Part shown: positions 15,010 through 21,031 of the stretch, piece by piece | Layout: the number at the start of each line of letters is the position of its first letter | Numbering within the stretch: position 1 is the first letter of the stretch | Assembly (NCBI GenBank): GCA_002329365.1 | Contig: DCUB01000035.1 | Location: forward strand, 1-21,031 | Source: Ruminococcaceae bacterium UBA1425 | Lineage (GTDB): Bacteria > Bacillota > Clostridia > Oscillospirales > Acutalibacteraceae | Direction: 5' to 3' | Length of the DNA stretch: 21,031 nt | The notes under the pieces: generated by a model | What the model saw: the letters and a program-made list of their open reading frames with translations, nothing else | Told to the model about the DNA's origin: nothing | Database searches by the model: none | Translations under genes and position numbers: made by a program

Positions 15010-16917
15010 TTATTGACGCCAGTCAATCGGACGCTGCCAGAAGAAGTCTACCTCTCTCTTTTCGGGCATCGGGCCTCCCACTGACGTGACGTGCGTCAGA
15101 CCGTGCGACTTGAAATCGTCGTACAGCTTCTCGTTCTCCGCCGCGCGCCCGGACAGGTTGAAAAAGCTGTATTCGCCTATCCACAGATTTGCTTTGTAAT
15201 AGCGCCACGAAAGCTCGGACTTTTCCACCTCAAAGCGCTGCCTTTCCGTAAGGTCGCAGGCAAGGGCGTTTTTCCACATTTCATCTATTCGTTTAATCTC
15301 GCCGAGAGTAAAATAGCAGGACTGGTAGTGCCATTCAAAATCGAAGGCGTGTGTTGTAGCGGTTACTTTTGCGGTGTAAAGGTCTATGAACTCCTTGATG
15401 TACTTTGCGGCTTCCTTGCCGTAAAAGGCTTTGAGGAAATCCATCATATGATATTCAACGTCACAGTTGACGTCCCACTCGATTTTACTAATAAGATAAT
15501 TGCGCAGGTCGTTGAACGCCGCCTCGTGACCGTCGCCGCAGGTGTATGTTATGCCCGTTATGCCTTCCTCCATCATCCATTTCGCGTTTGGCTGCAAAGT
15601 GGCGAAATTGGCGAAAAACTGCTGGCTGTTGAGGAAGTTTATAGTATATTCGTAAACGTATGTCCGCTCGGCTATGTCTGTCCAGATTTCCACGGCTTCC
15701 TTGAATTCAAGCCTGCCATCTCCGAACCTGCCCATAAACGTTGTGTCCTCACCGTCGATATGACCGCATTCGTAGTACGGGTGGCTGTGGCACGCCTGAT
15801 GGCTTCCGCAGATAACGGGAATTACGCGCTCGTTGCACACAAGCCCGTTTTTGGTCGGCGGGTTGCGTGTTTCGTTGTACGCGTAGAAAGTGACATACAT
15901 ATCGTCGTAGCCGTCTTCCGCGAGCGCTTCCTGCAGCTTGTTTGCAAAGATTACCGTGGTGGCAGATACGCTGCCGTAATACTCGTAAAGAGCCGTGCAG
16001 TTTTCGCATTCGCAGTAGTCGGTGTTGTCCTTTTGACCGATATGTATATGCTTGGCGTTTGTCGTGTTTGCGTCGATATATCTTTCGGCGTTTTCAACGG
16101 CGATTTCAAGGATATCGGGGTTCGACAGGCAAACGTGCTTGTTGGAACGTGTGCCTGTTTCGCTGAGATACGCGAAGTATTCGGGATGCTCGTCAAATAA
16201 TGAGTCCGGCACAAGCTTTGTAAGCGTAACGTCCCAGAGCACATACGTCAGCGCGCCGCCGTATACGGGGTTGTTCGTCCAGTAAGACACGTTGCATTTT
16301 TTCTGCGCCTGATATCTTTCGTTGGTTCCCAAGGCGGAGTTGCGGCGCAGCTCGAACGACGGGTTTTGCAGGTCGTCAAGCTCCGCGTTGACGCAGACGG
16401 TTGACATCTCGGGAATGTATGAAACCTTTGGAGTGAACCAGCGGCAGCCTAATTGCTCCTCAAGGAACGTATAAACGCCGTAAAGCGTTCCTCTCGCGCT
16501 GCCCCCGGCAATAAAAATATTGTTGCCGACCGCCTTAAGAATAAAGCCGTCGTGTTTCAGAGCGTCGCGGTTAAGAGAAACGGACAGCTCGCTTTCACGG
16601 GAAGTACTGCCGACGATGATTTCATGTCCCGTTGGCGCTTGGGCATTATCGCTGAAAACAGGCAACTCGACGCCGCTTATCTCCTCAAGGTAGAACCACA
16701 GCTCGTCGGCGGCCTTGATTTCGGCAGGCTCCGCGTTTTGGGATATAACGATGGAATAGGGGCTTTCGCCGTTTTCAATCAGCGTAAGCAGGTGTCTTGC
16801 GACAGGCTCGACGTAAGGCGTTCCGCCGTAATCGACGTCGGTCTTGTAGGGTAAAACACCGACGGAGGTAAACAGAAACTGCAGGAGTGCCAGAAACGCG
16901 GCAAAAAACGCTTTCAT
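15010..16917 (-). CDS. Exported DUF4838 protein, probable carbohydrate-active
   Basis: A 635-residue protein with an N-terminal signal peptide (MKAFFAAFLALLQFLFTSVG). Residues about 55-150 resemble the alpha-glucuronidase/GH20 N-terminal accessory fold, with a typical EIIVGSTSRESE strand and GTLYGVYTFLEEQLGCRWFTP helix-loop. The remainder is a DUF4838-type domain: HVCLSNPDILEIAVENAERY, HIGQKDNTDYCECENCTALY, and TFYAYNETRNPP in order. Such proteins are common in gut bacteria and look like TIM-barrel glycoside hydrolases, but I cannot name a catalytic pair or substrate with confidence. Likely acts outside the cell on glycans. The ATG at 16917 follows GGAAGGG about 10 nt upstream. It is divergent from the binding-protein gene, with which it shares a 217-nt intergenic region. 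Confidence 0.75.
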   Translation of the reverse strand: MKAFFAAFLALLQFLFTSVGVLPYKTDVDYGGTPYVEPVARHLLTLIENGESPYSIVISQNAEPAEIKAADELWFYLEEISGVELPVFSDNAQAPTGHEIIVGSTSRESELSVSLNRDALKHDGFILKAVGNNIFIAGGSARGTLYGVYTFLEEQLGCRWFTPKVSYIPEMSTVCVNAELDDLQNPSFELRRNSALGTNERYQAQKKCNVSYWTNNPVYGGALTYVLWDVTLTKLVPDSLFDEHPEYFAYLSETGTRSNKHVCLSNPDILEIAVENAERYIDANTTNAKHIHIGQKDNTDYCECENCTALYEYYGSVSATTVIFANKLQEALAEDGYDDMYVTFYAYNETRNPPTKNGLVCNERVIPVICGSHQACHSHPYYECGHIDGEDTTFMGRFGDGRLEFKEAVEIWTDIAERTYVYEYTINFLNSQQFFANFATLQPNAKWMMEEGITGITYTCGDGHEAAFNDLRNYLISKIEWDVNCDVEYHMMDFLKAFYGKEAAKYIKEFIDLYTAKVTATTHAFDFEWHYQSCYFTLGEIKRIDEMWKNALACDLTERQRFEVEKSELSWRYYKANLWIGEYSFFNLSGRAAENEKLYDDFKSHGLTHVTSVGGPMPEKREVDFFWQRPIDWRQ

Positions 16918-17041
16918 TATTAATCAACCCTTCCTTTTTTCATGAAAACAGAAAAGAAACGACACCCTAATAATATACAATATTTTGCATTTTTTATATC
17001 TTAAAGGGAAATAAATCAATTTTTCTTCGCGAATATCATTA

Positions 17042-17100
17042 CAAGAGCAATAAATCACGGCTCTTGCCATAAAGGGATACTCATGATATAATAATATCAT
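17042..17100 (+). promoter_or_regulatory. Operator-like inverted repeats over the binding-protein promoter
   Basis: An inverted repeat CAAGAGC (17042-17048) / GCTCTTG (17060-17066) overlaps the -35 box. A second, ATGATAT-AATA-ATATCAT (17083-17100), covers the -10 box. Their placement fits repressor or activator sites controlling the lipoprotein gene and perhaps the divergent DUF4838 gene. No regulator gene is adjacent. Confidence 0.4.
17064..17092 (+). promoter_or_regulatory. Promoter of the solute-binding lipoprotein gene
   Basis: TTGCCA (17064-17069), a 17-nt spacer and TATAAT (17087-17092) preceded by TGA (extended -10). A near-consensus promoter, about 43 nt upstream of the ATG. Confidence 0.7.
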
Positions 17101-17134
17101 TATTATAAATATTAGTAAATGCGAGGTCTTATAA

Positions 17135-17953
17135 ATGAAAGGCATAAAAAGGTTTTTGTCGCTTGCCTCGGTTGCTGTTTTTGTCCTCCTGTCATTGTCG
17201 TCCTGCGCGGACGGCGAAGACACCAATCAAAAAGCAGAGTCCGTTACCGAGGAGGAAACAACGGAAGAAATATCAGCAGTTATTGCCGACGGCATACTAT
17301 TCGTCGGTACTAACATGACTGCCGCGCCGTTCACCTACGGCGATGAAAACAACTACCCCGCCGGCTTCGACATATCCATGATAAACCTTATAGCCATGCG
17401 GCTCGGCGTTGACGCCGTAATAGAGCTTGCCGACAAAAACAATCCCGTATCGTCAATGGGCAAATACATCGAGGTTGTTATTTCCGCGCTCCCGGTTGAC
17501 GCGTCAAACAAAAGCGTCGATTTTTCAAAGCCGTATTACATCTCAAAGCAGGCGGTGCTTGTAGCCGCCGGCAACGACGACATCACTTCCGCAAAGTCGC
17601 TCGACAACAAAAACGTCGGCGTCCGTCCGGGCGGCGCTCTTACTCTTAAGGAGCAAAAAATAAACGCAAAGGCAAAAGAATACGGCGACTGCAGCGCCGC
17701 CGTAAAGGATTTGACTGACGGCAAGCTTGACGCCGTAATTGTCGATAAGGCAATTGCCGCCGCGCTTATTAAGGAGAACGGAAAGAAGATAAAAACCGCC
17801 GACGGCGTAAAGCTTGCCGACGTCGGTTACGGCATAGCGCTTCCGAAGGGCGATGCGGCGCTTGCCCGCGCGATAAACAAAACCATAGACGAAGTTATTG
17901 CCGACGAGCAGGGCGGCGCGTACAACTCAATCAAAAAGCAGTTCCTGTCCTGA
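17135..17953 (+). CDS. Solute-binding lipoprotein of an amino-acid-type ABC importer (SBP family 3)
   Basis: A 272-residue lipoprotein. The signal peptide ends in the lipobox LSSC with Cys24 as lipidation site. An acidic Thr/Glu linker (to about residue 46) leads to a periplasmic-binding-protein type II domain: LFVGTNMTAAPFTY, GFDISMINLIAMRLG, VDFSKPYYISKQAVLV, VGVRPGGALTLKE and the C-terminal GYGIALPKGDAALARAIN. These match the polar amino-acid/cystine binding family (SBP_bac_3). The canonical arginine of the amino-acid carboxylate site is not obvious, so the ligand is open. No permease or ATPase gene is next to it, making it an orphan receptor. ATG 17135 has GAGGT 7 nt upstream. Its 3' end overlaps the convergent flippase gene by 23 bp. 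Confidence 0.87.
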   Translation: MKGIKRFLSLASVAVFVLLSLSSCADGEDTNQKAESVTEEETTEEISAVIADGILFVGTNMTAAPFTYGDENNYPAGFDISMINLIAMRLGVDAVIELADKNNPVSSMGKYIEVVISALPVDASNKSVDFSKPYYISKQAVLVAAGNDDITSAKSLDNKNVGVRPGGALTLKEQKINAKAKEYGDCSAAVKDLTDGKLDAVIVDKAIAAALIKENGKKIKTADGVKLADVGYGIALPKGDAALARAINKTIDEVIADEQGGAYNSIKKQFLS

Positions 17954-19496
17954 GCTTTTTTGTACGTCCGTTGATGCCGAGAACAGATAAAAACCAGCTG
18001 ATGTCCTCGTCTTTAATGCACGAGAACATGTACATCAGAGCAAAATAAGCTGCGAGCGACGCAATTATGCATAAAGTCAGCGAAAAGACCGAGAACGCGG
18101 CGGATATCCCCGTTATTTCGGCAAGAACGGAAACGCCCGAAACGGAGCAGAATATGCACGCTATGGGTATCAGAATGTCGTAGACAGGATTAACGGTAAC
18201 GGTGCTGACGATTGTCAGGCGGCGCACGCTTAAAAAGAAATTGATGATTTCACTCGCGAACAGCACAAAAACATATCCGCGCACCGAATACCGCGGCAGC
18301 AGGAAATAAACGAGCACAACGCACAGCGCTGAGTCGATTATGTTATATTTCATGGTGTAATACTGCTGGTCAAGTCCTTTCAGAATTCCGTCAACGGTCA
18401 TGTCGCAGTACATTACGGGGATAAGCGGAGCTAACAGCTTTATAAAAAACATTGAATCGCTGTTATTGTAAACGAGCTGCGAAAGGCCGCCCGCAAACGC
18501 GTACATTATGCCCGATACCGCTATTGAAAAAATGAGCGTTATTTTCATTACGCGCTTTATTACATAGTTTATCTGGTTTTCAAAGCCCTTTGAGCGGCAC
18601 TCCGCGATTTCGGGCACGAGCAGCCCCGAAAGAGAAGTAAGTATTGCCGACGGATAAAGCAAAAGCGGAAAAACCATGCCGTGGATGGTGCCGTAAACGG
18701 CCAGCGACTGTTCCGCCGAGCTTCCCGATTTCCGAAAGCCCGAGGGGATAAGAATATGTTCAATCGTAAGCAGCACCGAGCGCGCGCCCGCGCCCGAAAC
18801 GTCGGGTACGGCTATGTGCGTAATTTTTTTATAATCTCCCTTTTTAGGTTTTTTTATCTTGTAACTGCCGTTGTCCGTGATGTATAATATGTAAAGGCAA
18901 ATAAACGAAAAGGCCTCCGAAATGGTTATTCCCATGACGATAGCTATACAGCTATAGGCTGTGCCGAGCGGAAGAAGCCAGCCGAGCAGAAGCACGACCG
19001 ATACTATTTTCACCGTCTGCTCAAGTATGCGAATCGAAGAAAAACGGGCAATCTTTCGCATAGCCGTAAAATAACCGCCGAGAGCCGAAGACATTGCCAC
19101 AAACGGCACCGAAAGCGCGAGGATTCTCAAAGGGACTACGCAGCGGGCGTCCTCAAGCCAAAGCGTTGAAATAAGCTGGGCACCGAACAGCACTGTAAGC
19201 GCTATAAAACAGCCGGTTGATAACCCGTATCTCACACAGCTTTTGATTATACGCCCCGGCTTTTCTCCCTCCGCCTCCGCCTCCGCCGCAAGACGTGTGG
19301 AGGCAAGCCTCACACCTCCGCAGCCGAGCGTTATGGAAAGTCCGTAAACAGTCGTAATAAGCTGAAAAAGTCCTGTTCCGGCGGCGCCTATCCTGTTTGT
19401 CAGCCACACATTGAACGATACGTTCACCGTCTGCATCATAAAAGACACGCCCGTCAGCAGCAAGGTGTTCATCAGTATTTTCCTGACGTTTTTCAT
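17931..19496 (-). CDS. SpoVB/MurJ-like polysaccharide (lipid-linked precursor) flippase
   Basis: A 521-residue membrane protein with about 14 hydrophobic segments, of the MOP superfamily (polysaccharide transporter/SpoVB branch). The N-terminal stretch FNVWLTNRIGAAGTGLFQLI, then YGLSITLGCGGVRLASTRLAAE, matches the SpoVB-type pattern (IGAxGxGLFQL, then a SRLVAE-like helix). Such proteins flip lipid-linked wall or polysaccharide precursors across the membrane; SpoVB acts in spore cortex synthesis. Several paralogues usually coexist in Clostridia, so the exact role is unclear. Start: ATG 19496 has AAAAGGGTG at good spacing; the GTG at 19505 lies inside that site. It is divergent from the second phosphoesterase and convergent with the lipoprotein gene, with overlapping 3' ends and no hairpin terminator between them. 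Confidence 0.82.
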   Translation of the reverse strand: MKNVRKILMNTLLLTGVSFMMQTVNVSFNVWLTNRIGAAGTGLFQLITTVYGLSITLGCGGVRLASTRLAAEAEAEGEKPGRIIKSCVRYGLSTGCFIALTVLFGAQLISTLWLEDARCVVPLRILALSVPFVAMSSALGGYFTAMRKIARFSSIRILEQTVKIVSVVLLLGWLLPLGTAYSCIAIVMGITISEAFSFICLYILYITDNGSYKIKKPKKGDYKKITHIAVPDVSGAGARSVLLTIEHILIPSGFRKSGSSAEQSLAVYGTIHGMVFPLLLYPSAILTSLSGLLVPEIAECRSKGFENQINYVIKRVMKITLIFSIAVSGIMYAFAGGLSQLVYNNSDSMFFIKLLAPLIPVMYCDMTVDGILKGLDQQYYTMKYNIIDSALCVVLVYFLLPRYSVRGYVFVLFASEIINFFLSVRRLTIVSTVTVNPVYDILIPIACIFCSVSGVSVLAEITGISAAFSVFSLTLCIIASLAAYFALMYMFSCIKDEDISWFLSVLGINGRTKKLRTGTAF

Positions 19497-19525
19497 ACAG
19501 CACACCCTTTTAACTTGATACCTTA

Positions 19526-19554
19526 TTTATATGAAAAAAATTACAAATATACAA
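19526..19554 (-). promoter_or_regulatory. Probable promoter of the flippase gene
   Basis: On the - strand TTGTAT (19554-19549) and TATAAA (19531-19526) with a 17-nt, T-rich spacer. It lies in the 70-nt gap between the two divergent genes and abuts the ribosome site of the + strand gene. Confidence 0.5.
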
Positions 19555-19566
19555 CGGAGTGATGAA

Positions 19567-20724
19567 ATGAACGGCAGAACGAAAAAGATTTTCCGGTTCG
19601 GCGAAAACGGTGAATTCAGAATTATGGCTATCGGGGACATACACGGAAAAATAAACCCCGATGAAAAAACCGAGGATTATCTCCGTCTTATTAACGCGGC
19701 GCTCGATTCGCAAAAGCCGGATATAGCCGTGCTTTTGGGCGATATTATAAGCGGAAAAAACCATAAGGAAAACCGCCTCGCTACGCCTGACGAGATTTAT
19801 GAGGGAATTAAGGTCATAACCGAGCCTTTAGTTAGCAGGAACATTCCCTTTGCCATAACCTTCGGTAACCACGACGGTCAGACGGGCGAACCGAAAGAGG
19901 TTTTGTTCGACCTGTTCCGAAAAATTCCGGGCTTCATAAATACAAACGAATCGGGCGCGACGGGCGTCGGCAACTGCTATTCTCCTGTTTACGACAGAGA
20001 GGGCAAAAAGCCCGTATTTAACATGTGGTTTATCGACTCGGGCGACAGGGCGCAGGACGGCAGCGGCGGCTACGCGTGGGTAGACGATTCTCAGATTGCG
20101 TGGTATGAGAAAAACAGCGACGAGCTGAAAAAAGAAAACGACGGCAATCCCGTGCCGTCATTGGTATTTCAGCATATACCTGTATGCGAGGAATATCTTC
20201 TTCTAAAGGAGTCTACGATTCTAAATCCATACAGGGTAAGGGGGCACGGCCATCTTTCAGACAGGTTTTATGTAAAAAAAGACGGCTGCGAGGGCTACCT
20301 CGGCGAGGGACCTTGTACGCCCGACAAAAACAACGGTCAGTTTAAAAGCTGGGTAAAGCAGGGCGACGTTATAGGCGCGTTTTTCGGTCACGACCATATG
20401 AACGACTTTGTCGGTCCTGTTCAGGGAATAATCCTCGGTCAGACAAAGTGCAGCGGCTTTCATATCTACGGCGACGGATTAATGCAGGGCGTTAGGATGA
20501 TAACGCTTAAGGAAAACGACCCGTGGCACTTTGAAACCGAAATGGTGCGTTACCGCGACTTTTTCGGCACAGAGTGCAATTCGATAAAGGGCTTGTTGCT
20601 TTTCCCCGACCGCTGGCACATAAATGTCGGAGTAACGCTTAAAGTGCTCGGCGCGGCTGCGGCGGTTACGGCAGTTACAGCCGGCACACGCGCTGTTATT
20701 AAACACAGAAGAAAAAGCAGATAA
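19567..20724 (+). CDS. Dcr2-like metallophosphoesterase with C-terminal membrane anchor
   Basis: A 385-residue calcineurin-fold phosphoesterase of the Dcr2/purple-acid-phosphatase-like subgroup. Metal and catalytic motifs are complete: FRIMAIGDIHG, LLGDIISG, FGNHDGQ, LVFQHIPV and FGHDHMND. There is no N-terminal signal peptide. The C-terminus has an Ala/Val-rich hydrophobic helix (about residues 354-378) ending in a basic tail KHRRKSR, so the catalytic domain would face the cytoplasm if it is tail-anchored. Substrate unknown. An ATG exists at 19531, but ATG 19567 (MNGRTKK) has GGAG 7 nt upstream and conserved sequence starts soon after, so I prefer it. No clear promoter is visible on its strand in the short divergent gap. 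Confidence 0.85.
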   Translation: MNGRTKKIFRFGENGEFRIMAIGDIHGKINPDEKTEDYLRLINAALDSQKPDIAVLLGDIISGKNHKENRLATPDEIYEGIKVITEPLVSRNIPFAITFGNHDGQTGEPKEVLFDLFRKIPGFINTNESGATGVGNCYSPVYDREGKKPVFNMWFIDSGDRAQDGSGGYAWVDDSQIAWYEKNSDELKKENDGNPVPSLVFQHIPVCEEYLLLKESTILNPYRVRGHGHLSDRFYVKKDGCEGYLGEGPCTPDKNNGQFKSWVKQGDVIGAFFGHDHMNDFVGPVQGIILGQTKCSGFHIYGDGLMQGVRMITLKENDPWHFETEMVRYRDFFGTECNSIKGLLLFPDRWHINVGVTLKVLGAAAAVTAVTAGTRAVIKHRRKSR

Positions 20725-21031
20725 ACATTTGTGATTCAAACCATTGATGTAGGGGACTCCGCCCACGGGTTTCGTTGTTAATCGATTAATAAAGAAACAA
20801 CAGACGGGTATTCGAGGGCGCTGACCCCTTCAATTTCGAACGTTAGACGTTATCCGATACAATATAGGCATTTAGTCAAGTTTTAGACGATACACGGTAG
20901 CAGGGGCAACCCTTGCGGTTGCCCGTGGTTATTTTTAATACTTAAACTTCGAGCGACCGCAAGGGTCGCCCCATCTTTTTGACATAACACATATTGCCTA
21001 ATCGTAGGGAACGCATAAATGCGTTCTCTAC
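20725..21031. repeat. Gene-free region with palindromic repeats
   Basis: No plausible gene. Two related hairpins in opposite orientation: GGGCAACC-CTTGC-GGTTGCCC (20904-20924) and GCGACC-GCAAG-GGTCGC (20953-20969). Read on the other strand the second has the same CTTGC loop, with a G-C pair replacing the A-T pair of the first. A third palindrome, GTAGGGAACGCAT/ATGCGTTCTCTAC, fills 21004-21031 to the window edge. A short perfect palindrome TTAATCGATTAA lies at 20778-20789. These look like dispersed REP-like intergenic repeats; the first hairpin, followed by TTATTTTT, may also terminate the phosphoesterase transcript. Confidence 0.6.

Noticed and set aside
15091..16200. 369-codon open frame on the + strand opposite the DUF4838 gene
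   Set aside because: The opposite strand encodes a protein with a signal peptide and recognisable DUF4838 motifs; this frame has no ribosome site, promoter or domain and is a shadow caused by codon bias.
20901..21031. Hairpin cluster considered as a CRISPR array
   Set aside because: Only two or three palindromes, in opposite orientation and of different sequence, without regular spacers or cas genes.

Overview
The window looks like a chromosomal segment from an anaerobic, fermentative, low-to-medium GC Gram-positive of the Clostridia, plausibly an uncultured gut Oscillospirales relative. That is inference from gene content and style: an NADH-linked [FeFe] hydrogenase operon, a SpoVB-type flippase, many exported proteins with Gram-positive signal sequences, strong GGAGG-type ribosome sites, TTG starts and AT-rich sigma-A-like promoters. 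I saw no rRNA, tRNA, CRISPR array, transposase or phage gene.

Layout. 1-4.0 kb (+): a GPH-type sugar/cation symporter, a secreted triacylglycerol-lipase-like enzyme and a LysM+CAP secreted protein, each separated by hairpins. 4.0-7.0 kb (-): a small four-helix membrane protein, an AlsE-like ribulose-phosphate-3-epimerase-family protein that lacks one expected metal ligand, and a uracil permease. 7.2-8.9 kb (+): an exported calcineurin-type phosphoesterase. 9.1-14.9 kb (+): a three-gene hydCBA operon behind a good promoter. 15.0-16.9 kb (-): a large exported DUF4838 protein, probably carbohydrate-related. 17.1-17.95 kb (+): an orphan solute-binding lipoprotein. 17.9-19.5 kb (-): a SpoVB/MurJ-like flippase. 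19.6-20.7 kb (+): a second, Dcr2-like phosphoesterase with a C-terminal membrane anchor. The last 300 bp hold palindromic repeats and no gene.

The hydrogenase operon is the most interesting part. HydC is an ordinary NuoE-like [2Fe-2S] protein, and HydA carries the full set of accessory Fe-S motifs and all three H-cluster motifs plus an unusual coiled-coil tail. HydB is a 1031-residue fusion. Its NuoF-like half (FMN, NADH, Fe-S) is followed not by the usual C-terminal two-cluster ferredoxin but by a complete GltD/NfnB-like Fe-S and flavin/NADPH oxidoreductase module. The operon could therefore couple H2 formation to both NADH and NADPH pools, or have a second flavin site for electron bifurcation. 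No hydrogenase maturation genes (hydEFG) lie in the window.

The remaining genes form no obvious single pathway. A theme is export: lipase, LysM-CAP, two phosphoesterases, DUF4838 and the binding lipoprotein all act outside the cytoplasm or at the membrane. Several of these use weak or non-ATG starts behind strong Shine-Dalgarno sequences.
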